Made by a program: the position numbers and the translations under genes. 64,000 nucleotides of DNA from Betaproteobacteria bacterium HGW-Betaproteobacteria-9 (GTDB lineage Bacteria; Pseudomonadota; Gammaproteobacteria; Burkholderiales; Burkholderiaceae_C), in the NCBI GenBank assembly GCA_002842215.1, contig PHCC01000012.1, positions 1 through 64,000 of the forward strand. Reading direction: 5' to 3'. Shown piece by piece: positions 1-10,140 of the stretch. The first letter of the stretch is position 1, and the number at the start of each line of letters is the position of its first letter. The notes beneath the pieces were generated by a model. It was not told the origin of the DNA. It worked only from the letters and a program-made list of their open reading frames with translations, and did no database searches.

Positions 1-1
1 G

Positions 2-97
2 GCTGAGGCAAACTACTACCGGCAATTAGCCAGTCAGACCTCCATGGTGGTGGCCTGACTTAAACCAACCGGCCTCCACGAAAGCCGGGGCGGTTCA
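2..97 (+). mobile_element. 3' end of an IS3-family transposase (orfB C-terminus AEANYYRQLASQTSMVVA*) plus terminal sequence, truncated by window start
   Basis: Translation of 2-58 matches the typical IS3-family orfB tail; followed by ACCGGCCTCCACGAAAGCCGGGGCGGTTCA terminal-repeat-like sequence. Confidence 0.7.
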
Positions 98-265
98 GTT
101 CGCGGTTGGAGCTCCTACCTCCGGGCTGTACTCAAGGTACTGGCGGTTCATCGGAATCTCTCCAACCCGGTTTGACCTTCGTCCCATCACTTCGCTTCTT
201 GCAGGTTCTCCTTCAAAACGGTTCTGGTCAGTCGCCTGTCGGCTTGATGCTCAACCGTTCGTCGA

Positions 266-1312
266 TCAGGGGCTAGCGTTCTCCAGTGGATGCCACTTGA
301 CCAGCTCAAAGGCCGCGCCTTTGGCCAGGACTGCCCACGCTGTGCGGGCTATTTTGTTGGCCAGTGCGACAACCGCTACGTTGTAGTGGCGCCTCTCCAG
401 CAGCCGTGTGATCCAGCTCGATCTCTCCGCTCTGGCAATCACGGCTCTGGCGCCCGCAATCAGTAGGGTACGCAAGTAGGTGTCGCCGCGCTTGGAGATG
501 CCCAGTTGCTGTGTCTTGCCACCGGTGCCCACCTGACGTGGTGTCAGGCCTACCCATGATGCAAATTGGCGCGCAGATTTGAACGTCGAGAAGTTGCCCA
601 CGGCGGCCACCAAAGCGGAGGCCGTTAAGTCTCCAATCCCCGGGATTTGCTGGATCGCCTGCATCTGCCGGTCCTCGCGAATCATGGCACGCAGCCGCTG
701 ACCGAGGTGGTCGATGTCCTCTTGCAAGGCGTCAATACGTTTGAGTTGCTCCTGCACGCTGACGACCAGATCCGCAGACAGCTGATCCTCTTGTTGAGCC
801 TTGGCCAACTCGCCATGGATCGTCTTGAGCAACTGGTTGTGCCCCACGGGCAATGCAATTCCAAACTCGCCAAGAATGCCGCGCAGCGCATTGGTTTGCA
901 TGATGCGGATCTTCATGAGCTGGCGCCGCATTCCGTGCAGGGACATGCAGGTCTGCTGGCGCTCAGTCTTGACGGGCACCTCATTGATGTGGGGTTGCTG
1001 GGCTGCTACCCAGATCGCTTGTGCGTCCATGGCGTCTGTCTTGTCGCGCAGCAAGAAGGCTTTGACGTGCTGGGCTGGCAGCAGCTTGGCCTGATGACCC
1101 AGGGAACGGATCGTTCGAGCCCAGTGATGGGCGCTCCCACATGCTTCCATCGCGACCAGACTCGGCGCGCACTTGGCGAAGAACTCGGTGAGCCTGGCGC
1201 GCTTGACCTGCCGACGTTGGATCTCGCCGGTCTCTACATCGACCATGTGAACTTGGAAGACGGTCTTGGCCAAATCCAGGCCAATGACGGGCAGATTTGC
1301 AGTAGATTGCAT
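266..1312 (-). CDS. IS110-family transposase
   Basis: 348-aa ORF; N-terminal GLDLAKTVFQVH and C-terminal IPGIGDLTASALVAAVGNFSTFKSARQFASWVGLTPRQ typical of IS110 DEDD transposases. Confidence 0.92.
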   Translation of the reverse strand: MQSTANLPVIGLDLAKTVFQVHMVDVETGEIQRRQVKRARLTEFFAKCAPSLVAMEACGSAHHWARTIRSLGHQAKLLPAQHVKAFLLRDKTDAMDAQAIWVAAQQPHINEVPVKTERQQTCMSLHGMRRQLMKIRIMQTNALRGILGEFGIALPVGHNQLLKTIHGELAKAQQEDQLSADLVVSVQEQLKRIDALQEDIDHLGQRLRAMIREDRQMQAIQQIPGIGDLTASALVAAVGNFSTFKSARQFASWVGLTPRQVGTGGKTQQLGISKRGDTYLRTLLIAGARAVIARAERSSWITRLLERRHYNVAVVALANKIARTAWAVLAKGAAFELVKWHPLENASP

Positions 1313-1435
1313 GGCGGGGCCTCCAAAAAGGTGGTTGCTCGAACCTCCACTTTGGCACTCTGATGCCGTTTCTGCGAGGCCCCACCCAACTCTGATTGCA
1401 GCCTCACTTCAGCAGCAGCGCTGTAGGTGGGCGGA

Positions 1436-1683
1436 CCATGCCATCTCCGGGAATCGTGGAGGCCGGTTGGTTTAAGTCAGGCCGCCACCATGGAGGGCTG
1501 ACTGGCGAGTTGCCGGTAGTAGTTTGCCTCAGCCTCTGCCGGCGGGATATATCCGATGGGTCCGAGCAGCCTGTGATGGTTGAACCAGGACACCCATTCC
1601 AGCGTGGCCAGTTCCACCGATTCACGAGTTGGCCAGGACCGGCGATGAATCACCTCGGCCTTGTACAGCCCGTTGATCGTGCA
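1436..1683 (-). mobile_element. IS3-family 3' remnant (orfB C-terminus TINGLYKAEVIHRRSWPTRESVELATLEWVSWFNHHRLLGPIGYIPPAEAEANYYRQLASQPSMVAA*)
   Basis: Minus-strand reading gives canonical IS3 orfB tail; inverted copy of 1-80 of the window. Confidence 0.75.
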
Positions 1684-2317
1684 CCAGCGCGTGCGCCTGC
1701 GTCACGTCGTTGACGTTGGCCGCTGTGCCCACCACCGTGTGCACCAGGCCCGAGTCGGCATCCACGCCGATGTGCGCCTTCATGCCGAAGTGCCACTGGT
1801 TGCCCTTCTTGGTCTGGTGCATCTCGGGGTCGCGTTCGCCGCTGCTGTTCTTGGTCGAACTGGGCGCTGCGATCAGCGTGGCATCGACCACGGTTCCGCT
1901 CTTGAGCAGCAGGCCCTTGGCCGCCAGCGTGGCGTTGACGGTGGCCAGGATCTGCAAGCTCAGGTCGTGGGCTTCAAGCAGGTGGCGGAACCGAAGAATC
2001 GTGCTCTCGTCGGGCAGGTTGTCCTCGCCAGCATCCAGACCCGCAAACTCGCGAAACATGGGTGTGTCGTACAGGGCTTCCTCCATCGCCGGGTCCGATA
2101 GGTTGAACCACTGCTGCAGGAAGTGAATGCGCAGCATGGTCTGGACGGCAAACGGTGGGCGTCCGCCCTTGGCACCCGGTGCTGGCGCATGCGGAGCGAT
2201 CAGCGAGACCAGCTCGGCCCAGGGCACCACGAGGTTCATCTCGTCGAGGAACTCGCGCTTGCGCGTCCTCTTGGTCTTGCGCTCGAATCCGCTCTCGCTC
2301 AGGCTCATTTGTTTCAT
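1684..2317 (-). pseudogene. IS5-family transposase, 3'-truncated and fused to IS3 remnant
   Basis: ORF 1622..2317: ESGFERKTKRTRKREFLDEMNLVVPWAELVSLI...GGRPPFAVQTMLRIHFLQQWFNLSDPAMEEALYD...GTVVDATLIAAPSSTKN...HFGMKAHIGVD; canonical sequence is lost after DVTQAHALVH. Confidence 0.85.
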
Positions 2318-2369
2318 GGCTTCAACGTTGCACTTCCCGTGCCAGTACGGAGGTTTTGCAGACCTTCCC

Positions 2370-3845
2370 TAGTCTTACTGTGTCACAAGAGTAGTCTTTT
2401 GCTTGCGTGGCCGCAGCAGGGACATTGGCCGAGGCGGGCGAGCAGTGCGTAGCTGAGTTGGTGCCGCAGAGTCGTGATCGAATGAATCACGTGTCGCTGG
2501 GCGCGCAGGGCTGCCCCTGGGGATGTAATCCTCGGGAAGGGCAGGCACTTGGCGTTCGGCGAAGTTTTTTTTGCCGCCGACAGGTTTGTCGGCAATGAGT
2601 CGCTCGGCCATCAAAAAAGCGTAGGCCGCGATGCTCAGGCTGGCATGGTGGTGGAATCCCCGCCAGCCGCGCCCCTCATAGTGCCCCAGTCCGAAGTCCT
2701 GCTTGAGGTCTTGGTAGTCACGCTCGATGCGCCAGCGCTGGTAAGCGGCGCTGACCAGGTCGTTGAGGGAAATGCTCGCTGGCAGGGTCGACAGGATGTA
2801 CTTGACCGGCTCGGCTTGGTCCGTTGGCCACTCGATGAGCAACCACTCCTGTGGGCGCAGACGCGCCTTGCCGGCGTTGCCGCCCGCATGGCGAACCCGT
2901 ACGGCCGCGAACCGGCCACTCAGTGGCTCGTTGGTGCCCTGACGCCAACTGATCGTCTGGAACGCCTGCGCCGGCAAGGACAGGGCCAGGGCCTTGACAC
3001 TCATTGGCTGCAACTCGGCGGTGCGGCGAGGAACCACCGGGGGACGCCCCATTCCCCCATAGGGCGCAGGGGGCAACGGTTCAACGCCAGGGGGCCAGAC
3101 CACGACCGCTGAGGTGACACCCACGGCGTACAACAAGCCCATGTCGCTGAGCGACTGCCGAAACCCGGTGTCCACGCCGTAGCCGGCATCGGCCAGTACA
3201 CAGTGGCGGGGTGCGCCCTCGCTCAGCAGGGTCTGCAACTGCTGCAGGGCGATCTGTGTCTTGGTGGCAAAGCGAAGCGACTCTGGCACACCAGCGCGCT
3301 TGCGTCGCGTTGGGTCCTGCGCCCAGTCCTCGGGTAAGTAGAGTTGCCACGCCACGGGAATGCTGCCCTGGTCACAAGCCAGCGAAACACTCACCGCCAC
3401 CTGGCAGTTGTCCTGCTTACCCAGCATGCCGCAGTATTGGCGGGCCACGCCTACCGAGTGCACGCCCTTCTTGGGAAAACCGGTGTCATCAATGATCCAC
3501 CACCCCCCGCGGCTGAAATCCATGTGTGGCACAACCCACTGACACACCCGGCGCAGCACTTCGGCATCCGACCATTCGGCCTTGGCGACGAAGTGATGCA
3601 GGGCCTGGTGTCTGGCGCTGGCATGCAGCGGGTCCACCCTCGCCGCCATCGGCTCAACGCTCTTGCGGGCCAGCGGCAGCATCAAACCCGTGCAGTAGCC
3701 CTTGAGCCCCGCATGCCGATCCGCATGTCCCAGCCCCTGCGCCAAATGCGCCATGTAACGATCAAACCGTTTGCTTGCCCCCATTGCCTCTCTCCAGAAA
3801 CTGAGAGGAAATCATGATGCCACATTTGTGACACAGTAAGACTAG
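2370..3845. mobile_element. Complete IS701-family insertion sequence with terminal inverted repeats
   Basis: CTAGTCTTACTGTGTCACAA at 2370-2389 is the exact reverse complement of TTGTGACACAGTAAGACTAG at 3826-3845; CTAG at both extremities. Confidence 0.88.
2375..3784 (-). CDS. IS701-family transposase
   Basis: 469-aa ORF with WWIIDDTGFPKKGVHSVGVARQYCGMLGKQDNCQVAVSVSLA and DAGYG motifs. Confidence 0.9.
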   Translation of the reverse strand: MGASKRFDRYMAHLAQGLGHADRHAGLKGYCTGLMLPLARKSVEPMAARVDPLHASARHQALHHFVAKAEWSDAEVLRRVCQWVVPHMDFSRGGWWIIDDTGFPKKGVHSVGVARQYCGMLGKQDNCQVAVSVSLACDQGSIPVAWQLYLPEDWAQDPTRRKRAGVPESLRFATKTQIALQQLQTLLSEGAPRHCVLADAGYGVDTGFRQSLSDMGLLYAVGVTSAVVVWPPGVEPLPPAPYGGMGRPPVVPRRTAELQPMSVKALALSLPAQAFQTISWRQGTNEPLSGRFAAVRVRHAGGNAGKARLRPQEWLLIEWPTDQAEPVKYILSTLPASISLNDLVSAAYQRWRIERDYQDLKQDFGLGHYEGRGWRGFHHHASLSIAAYAFLMAERLIADKPVGGKKNFAERQVPALPEDYIPRGSPARPATRDSFDHDSAAPTQLRTARPPRPMSLLRPRKQKTTLVTQ

Positions 3846-4663
3846 TAGTCACTGCAGCACAACAAGCAATTTCAATTAAATGCACGGTACTTAAGCGACG
3901 ATTTTTTAACCAACAGGCTGTGCGGACCTGATGGCCCCGGCGCCTCACGGCTACCAGTGGGTTCGGCGTGTTCATGCTCTCGCAATCCCACTATCCGTGA
4001 CCGTTGGAACTTTCGTGTCCCGCGCGTGCGCTTTCCCTCCCACAAGGGGCGGAATGGGGGAAGCGCAGACCCCCTGAATATTTGTAGACGGCGTTACCCG
4101 TCCGTACTGCAGCCACACCATGTTCACGGTGTTCTAGCAGATGGCCAACCTCATACACAACCCTGGACATTGACGTCCTCAGTTGGGTACCCGCGGGCTA
4201 GAGCGGCAGGCCTAAACATAGCTTTGATTAATTTTTAAGCAGATATCACCAATCCAGTCCGTCATACCTACCTTCCAACAGTAAGTAATTCACGCTCTGT
4301 AGGCTCTCCGCCACTTACTTTTTTTGATAAGTCATTGATTCAGAACCATTTTTAGATGTGTTTTTCACACTCTGTATGGCTCTGTTCTGGAATCCCGACA
4401 GCTTGAGGAAGGGCATTCCTGATGACCAGGCATCAAAAAAAGACCGCCCTTGGATGGGGTGGTCAAAACCTATCGAATCTACAGCCAATTTCTCGGCCTC
4501 CAGATCATCCCGCAACAGCGGATTTGGTGATCTTTACCCGCCCAGGTGGCGGGAGTGGTGATGACTCTACTACATCTTCGGTTCGACTGACAAGTCGAAA
4601 GCTCACCCTACTTGAGGGTGCTTTTGGGGCGTCTTCATCCCCATGCTGGGTCAGAATTTTCCA

Positions 4664-4770
4664 TGTTTTCGTGAAAACGATCTGAGATTTGACTTTTCCA
4701 CGAACGGTTGGATGCTTTTACGAAACGAGAGCCACTTTTTGCGAGACGAGGACTGTTTTGACGAACACCT
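4664..4770. repeat. Phased direct repeats TTTTnnCGAAnCGAG (parC/operator-like array)
   Basis: TTTT-n-CGA units at 4666, 4694, 4716, 4736 and 4756 (about 20-28 bp spacing); related units near 4828 and 4856. Confidence 0.55.
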
Positions 4771-4902
4771 CAGGTGAAACCCACATAACCGTGGAAATTC
4801 CATCGGATTCGCAAGAACACACGGGCTTTCGTGAAAACCAACGTTCAGGAGCCAATTTTTACGAAGCCAACGTCTCGTTTTGACCCAGTCGCCCCAATCA
4901 CC

Positions 4903-5427
4903 ATGAAAACAAAGCTCACTTTCAGCGCTCATGAACTCGGACTTGATGACGTTTTCACCCGACTTTGCAGCCTCCAAACAGAGGCCAGACGAGCCAATGC
5001 CCTGCGCTTCCTCATGTCCCAGCTCATGGAATCTCGCCACATCCCCCAATGGTTTCACGACATCACCCCCCAGACCCCACCCACAGTCGCTCAATTCACG
5101 ATCCGCTTGGAGCTGCGCGAGGACGATCCAGCCCTCGCCAGGGTCCTCCAATGGTTGCGGACCAACCAGGCAGACACCTACCCGCGCCAGATCAAGCACC
5201 TGATCTTGATGGCATCCACCCGCCCTGAGACCACGCAGGCCACCCATGCGTCGAGCACCCCGAGCCCTATTGCGCAGCAACCAGTCATTTCTCCCAAGCC
5301 TGCCCCGGTGGCGGTGACTAGCCCGGCGCCGACCAAAGATGCATCAGGCCTGACCTCAGACACCCGCTCCGTCTTTCTTAACGCTTCCTCATTCTTTCAA
5401 TCTACCTTCGAACCCACCCAACCATGA
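4903..5427 (+). CDS. Hypothetical protein upstream of ParM-like gene (possible adaptor)
   Basis: ORF in frame from MKTKLTFSAHELGLDD; Pro/Ala-rich C-terminus; position between repeats and actin-like gene. Confidence 0.6.
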   Translation: MKTKLTFSAHELGLDDVFTRLCSLQTEARRANALRFLMSQLMESRHIPQWFHDITPQTPPTVAQFTIRLELREDDPALARVLQWLRTNQADTYPRQIKHLILMASTRPETTQATHASSTPSPIAQQPVISPKPAPVAVTSPAPTKDASGLTSDTRSVFLNASSFFQSTFEPTQP

Positions 5428-6482
5428 AACCGCGCTCCATCATCTCCATCGACGTCGGCTACGGCAACACCAAGCTGGTCTACAGACACCTCATCGACGC
5501 ACAAGGCAACTCCCGCTGGTCGGAGTTCTGCTTCCCATCGGTGGCACCCAGGGCCATGGCCGAAGACATGATCTTGGGCGTCAACAACCCCAACCGCATC
5601 CTGATTGAGGTCGACGGCCAGAACTACTTCGCCGGCCTCAAGCCCACCAGCGCCAGCGTTCCCCGCACGCTCTCGCCCGACTACATCGGCTCCGTCACGC
5701 ACGAGGTTTTGTTGCGCACAGCGATCCACATCGCGATGCGCGAGGCCGGTCATTTCCAGTCCGAAATCGACCTGCTGGTCCTGGGCCTGCCCGTCTCCGG
5801 TTTTCAGAGCAACGCCAAACGGCTGCACGAGATCGCGATGCGCCCGCGCACGGTTCCCGTGCCGGTGGGCATGAACCATCAGTTCGGCGAGGCGCGCTCT
5901 ATTGAGGTCAAGGCCAAGGATTGCATGATCTTCCCGCAACCCTATGGTGGCTTTCGATTGGCCGCCGACACGCTCACCGAAGACGATCCCATTTTCAAGA
6001 ACGGCATGGTCTCCATGGTGATCGACCCCGGCTATCGAACATTCGACTGGTTCGTCAGTTCTGGCCTGCACCCCGAATTGAACATGAGCGGCAGCTTTGA
6101 TGGTGGCGTCAGCTCGATCCTTCGTGCCGTGAGTTCGAAGCTCGGCTTTGACACCGGCTTTGGAAGCCTCGAATTCGACATGGTGGAACACGGCCTGAAC
6201 ACCGGCACCATCAATCTGGGCCACACCGTCATCGATATGACGCCCTATCGCAAAGTGGCAAACGATGCGGCCGAAAAGGAAGTCTCCGCATTTGTCACCC
6301 GGCTTTCTGCCACCAACGCGAACATCAGCCGGATTTTCCTCACCGGTGGTGGCGCTCATTTCTACGAGGAAGCGCTGCGCAAGCGCTTGCCAGGGTACGA
6401 AATCATCTCGATGGCCAACAGCGTCATGTCCAACGCCCGCGGTTATTGGCTGGCCGGCGCCGACAAGTTCATGAACGCATGA
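5424..6482 (+). CDS. ParM/StbA-like actin-fold ATPase
   Basis: IISIDVGYGNTKLVYRH, MVIDPGYRTFDWFV, RIFLTGGGAHFYEEAL phosphate/adenosine motifs. Confidence 0.78.
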   Translation: MKPRSIISIDVGYGNTKLVYRHLIDAQGNSRWSEFCFPSVAPRAMAEDMILGVNNPNRILIEVDGQNYFAGLKPTSASVPRTLSPDYIGSVTHEVLLRTAIHIAMREAGHFQSEIDLLVLGLPVSGFQSNAKRLHEIAMRPRTVPVPVGMNHQFGEARSIEVKAKDCMIFPQPYGGFRLAADTLTEDDPIFKNGMVSMVIDPGYRTFDWFVSSGLHPELNMSGSFDGGVSSILRAVSSKLGFDTGFGSLEFDMVEHGLNTGTINLGHTVIDMTPYRKVANDAAEKEVSAFVTRLSATNANISRIFLTGGGAHFYEEALRKRLPGYEIISMANSVMSNARGYWLAGADKFMNA

Positions 6483-6594
6483 CGGTATCTCCGTAACTCA
6501 AATTTGACTCTGCCGTCCACTCCCTCAAACTGAAAGCGCGAGGAAAAAATGCAACCCGCACAACCCAACGAACCAATCTTTAAGGAGAACTCAC

Positions 6595-6921
6595 ATGATC
6601 AACAAAATCCTCTTCTGGAACCTCAAGCCGCTCGCTCCGGGCGAACTGACGCAGACCGAACGGCTCTTGGCCCAGCGCAAGGAACAGGGCCGGATGGAGC
6701 CCTACATGAGCCTTCGGGAAATGCTGCTGGCGGCCATCACCGTGATGGTGATCGGCACGATGTTGTTCAACCTGATCGAGACGAACTCGGCCTACGCATT
6801 GTTCATGTACCTTGGCCTGGTGCTTTCAATCATCGGCCTGCTCGGTTCGATCAAATACGCGCGAGAACTGGTGCAGGCGACGTGGCGAGACCAGCAATTG
6901 CACGAAGAGAAATTTGACTGA
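6595..6921 (+). CDS. Small membrane protein
   Basis: 108 aa, two predicted TM segments (MLLAAITVMVIGTMLFNLI; ALFMYLGLVLSIIGLLGSI). Confidence 0.6.
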   Translation: MINKILFWNLKPLAPGELTQTERLLAQRKEQGRMEPYMSLREMLLAAITVMVIGTMLFNLIETNSAYALFMYLGLVLSIIGLLGSIKYARELVQATWRDQQLHEEKFD

Positions 6922-7154
6922 TCCGCCTGCGCTCGCTGGAGATCCCCGCGCTGGTTTCCAGCGTTGAGCGAACGGGCGCTGGTGCGCACCGGGCGGCAGG
7001 TTAAACCCGTTCACAACGGACAAGAACTACCAGCGGGTTGGCAACTGATATCTGTCAATCAAAAAGCCGGCACGTTCGATGCCAGCAGCTTGACCAGTTC
7101 CATGAAATTCCCACTCGGCGCCGTACCCATGCGCACAAATTAGATATTCTTCAT

Positions 7155-9164
7155 ATGACCACGAATTTGAACCCGAATGAGAAATCGAACGTCAAGCAGG
7201 AAAACCTGTTCGTTGATTTGATCAAGTTTTCTCCTTATCTGATGATGATTGTCTTGCTCTACACAGTAGTTGCACACATCGATTCTATTTCCGGTCTGAA
7301 CGGGAAAATGCTCTCTTCGGCGAAGGCACAGGACTTCACGAGGTTTGTGTCCTCAGTCAACGGCCTCCTGCTCGTGCTACACTTGATTTCCAACCGGATT
7401 TTTCACTCGAGATGGGCCTACTACGCCTGCAAGATCAGCCTCTATCTCTCCAGTGCCGGCCTGCTGACGGTGATCTACTATCTGATCAAAAGCGGCTCGG
7501 TCACATTAAGCAATGGCTGGCCATATGGGCTATTGGCCATTGGGCTGGCCTTGATGGTGATTTTTTCATTCTCGACCTACTTTGAGACAAAACCACCGCG
7601 CCTCGCCGTGGCGGCAGATGGCTCCATGCCCTCGAACGCGGATCTGCACACAGACCTGTTCACCATGAGCAAGCCCAAAACCCGCTTCGCAGACATCCTG
7701 GGCATGGACGAACTCAAGGCTCGGCTGCTGGCGGCCGGCAACGAGGTGATGGCGAGCAAGGGAAAGAAAGGCGCGCGCAATGGCATCTTGCTGCACGGCG
7801 ACCCCGGCAACGGCAAGACCGCATTTGCGCAAGCACTGGCCGGCGAACTCAAGGTCAAATTTCTCAGCATCTCCTATTCGGACACCGCGACGATGTGGGT
7901 GGGCGAGCAGTCTCGCAAACTCAAGTCGGCGGTCGAGCAAGCGAAGCGCAACGCGCCATGCGTGTTCTTCATCGACGAGATCGACTCGTTCATCAGCCAG
8001 CGCTCCAGCGAGCAAAACAACCGGCCTGAATCGAAAGACATCGTGAACCTGATGCTCACCGAACTGGTGGAGTTGCGAAATCACAAGGTGCTGGTGATGG
8101 CGGCGACCAACTTGCTCGAATCCTTGGATACTGCGGCCATCCGTGAAGGGAGGTTCGACTTCAAGATCGAAGTCACGCCCCCAGACGCCAAGGCGCGTCT
8201 CGGGTTGCTGCGCCTTGGACTACAACGCAACCTGCCCAAGGCCACCGTGGATGGTCAGGTGGTCGAGCGCGTGGCGGATCGCTGGAACGGGTTTTCTGTG
8301 AAGCGCATCCTGGCCGTGACCGAGGAACTGCCCTCTTACCTTCAGCGCCACCAGCGCCCGCTCAGTGCGAACCTGGCCTTCGAGGACTTCATGGGCGCCC
8401 TGCGCTCGGTCCAAGGGCGCAAAGGCGTCGAGCTGGAGAAGGTTCGCCCATTGGGCGACCTCATCCTGGGTGAAGAACTGCGCGATGCGCTCGACGGGAT
8501 CGTTGCCCGCCTGCAGGACCCCGATGGCACTGAACGACGTGGCGGAACCTTGCCGACCGGACTGCTGTTCTACGGCCCCCCGGGCACAGGCAAGACCGCC
8601 GTGGCCAAGGCGATGTGCAAGGAAGTCGGCTGGGCATTTCTCACCACCACCGGCGCCGAGCTTTCGCGCGACCCGGAAGCCTTGGGAAAGCTCTACAAGA
8701 ACGCGATGGAGATCCGGCCGTGTCTCATCTTCATCGATGAGGCCGACGAACTGCTGCTCAGCCGCCAGCATTCGACCCACACCGCGTCGACCAACAAGCT
8801 CCTGTCCATCATGGACGGCGCCTCAGACCGCGTGCACGACGTCGTCTGGATTGCCGCGACGAACCATCCCGAGCAAATCGACTCGGCATTGTTGCGCGGT
8901 GGCCGATTCACCGAAAAGCTGGAATTCGAACTGCCTCAAGCCAGCGCCATCTCAGCGCACATCGAAAAATGGCTGAAAACGCGCTCCATTCGACTTGAAT
9001 ATTCTTTGGCACATGGCGATATTGCCCACAGCCTACGCGATCAGAGCATTGCCAACATTGAGGCGGTGCTGCAAGCGGCCGTCAACCGGGCCATTGGCCG
9101 CAAGGAACCGACCGTAACTTTGCAAGCAATAGACATTGAACGTGCTGCAAAGCAGGTAATATAG
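7155..9164 (+). CDS. Membrane-anchored tandem AAA+ ATPase
   Basis: N-terminal hydrophobic segments, then two AAA modules: GDPGNGKT/FFIDEID and GPPGTGKT/IFIDEAD with IAATN and RGGRF. Confidence 0.85.
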   Translation: MTTNLNPNEKSNVKQENLFVDLIKFSPYLMMIVLLYTVVAHIDSISGLNGKMLSSAKAQDFTRFVSSVNGLLLVLHLISNRIFHSRWAYYACKISLYLSSAGLLTVIYYLIKSGSVTLSNGWPYGLLAIGLALMVIFSFSTYFETKPPRLAVAADGSMPSNADLHTDLFTMSKPKTRFADILGMDELKARLLAAGNEVMASKGKKGARNGILLHGDPGNGKTAFAQALAGELKVKFLSISYSDTATMWVGEQSRKLKSAVEQAKRNAPCVFFIDEIDSFISQRSSEQNNRPESKDIVNLMLTELVELRNHKVLVMAATNLLESLDTAAIREGRFDFKIEVTPPDAKARLGLLRLGLQRNLPKATVDGQVVERVADRWNGFSVKRILAVTEELPSYLQRHQRPLSANLAFEDFMGALRSVQGRKGVELEKVRPLGDLILGEELRDALDGIVARLQDPDGTERRGGTLPTGLLFYGPPGTGKTAVAKAMCKEVGWAFLTTTGAELSRDPEALGKLYKNAMEIRPCLIFIDEADELLLSRQHSTHTASTNKLLSIMDGASDRVHDVVWIAATNHPEQIDSALLRGGRFTEKLEFELPQASAISAHIEKWLKTRSIRLEYSLAHGDIAHSLRDQSIANIEAVLQAAVNRAIGRKEPTVTLQAIDIERAAKQVI

Positions 9165-9196
9165 TCACCATCATTCACCCCCGAAAAGGATCAAAC

Positions 9197-9502
9197 ATGA
9201 CCGCTACCTATTCTGAACTGATGGCCCAAGCTCAAGCGCTGATGGCCCAAGCCGAAGCCGCCCGCAAGGCCGAATTATCCACCGTGATCGCCGACATCAA
9301 AGCCAAGATGCGCGAGATGGGCATCACGATTGATGATCTGGGTGAGGGCAAATCCAAATCTTCGGGCAAAGCAAAGCCGAAAGCCGAGCCGAAGTTCCGC
9401 GGCCCCAACGGCGAACTCTGGAGTGGTGGTCCTGGCCGCAAACCTCAGTGGGTAGTGGACGCTGTTGCCGCTGGCAAGAACATCGAAGAATTCCGGATCT
9501 GA
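9197..9502 (+). CDS. H-NS-family nucleoid-associated protein
   Basis: C-terminal FRGPNGELWSGGPGRKPQWVVDAVAAGKNIEEFRI resembles H-NS DNA-binding motif. Confidence 0.8.
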   Translation: MTATYSELMAQAQALMAQAEAARKAELSTVIADIKAKMREMGITIDDLGEGKSKSSGKAKPKAEPKFRGPNGELWSGGPGRKPQWVVDAVAAGKNIEEFRI

Positions 9503-9512
9503 GGACGGGTGG

Positions 9513-9707
9513 ATGCGACTGCTGATTGCGCTGCTGTTGCCCTGGCTGACGTTCTTCACGATCGGCCGTCCGTTTGCCGGCATCCTTTGCCTTCTGTTGC
9601 AGATCACGATCATCGGCTGGCTCCCAGCCACAATCTGGGCGGTCTACGCCCTGGGTCAGTACAAGACCGACAAAAAGATTGCAAAAGCCTTGTCCACCAA
9701 GGCCTAA
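9513..9707 (+). CDS. YqaE/Pmp3-family small membrane protein
   Basis: MRLLIALLLPWLTFFTIGRPFAGILCLLLQITIIGWLPATIWAVYAL. Confidence 0.7.
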   Translation: MRLLIALLLPWLTFFTIGRPFAGILCLLLQITIIGWLPATIWAVYALGQYKTDKKIAKALSTKA

Positions 9708-10115
9708 AACAATGCGCACCCACGGTGCACCGGATTCAGAGGAAGCAGCCAGTGGCTGCTTTTTTTGTTTCTAAGTGGGTTATTCGCCCTTGCCTTCGTC
9801 CTGGATGGCGAGCACGCCCCTGAGGTCCAGTCCAGTCGGGATGCGAGGCTTCCGATCATCGGATCGTAGGCCGGGCCAGCCGCGTGGCCATCAATTCTGC
9901 TCACCGCCATCCCTGTCCCCCGGACATAGGTCGGTGATTCACCTTCTGACTCGAACGTCCAGCGCAAGCGACCAACACCTGTCCGATGGACCCGGTGGAT
10001 CCTGTAAGCAAGGTAGAGAACGGCGGATTCTGAGAGTACTTTAGACCTCTTTTTTCGGTAGAAATCTTATATAACCAAAAGACATATACAGACATCCAGT
10101 AAGGCCAAAAAACGG

Positions 10116-10140
10116 AAATGGACCCAATGGGTCCATTTTT
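10116..10140. terminator. Probable intrinsic terminator
   Basis: AAATGGACCC-AAT-GGGTCCATTT 10-bp perfect stem followed by T run; A-run on other side. Confidence 0.6.
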
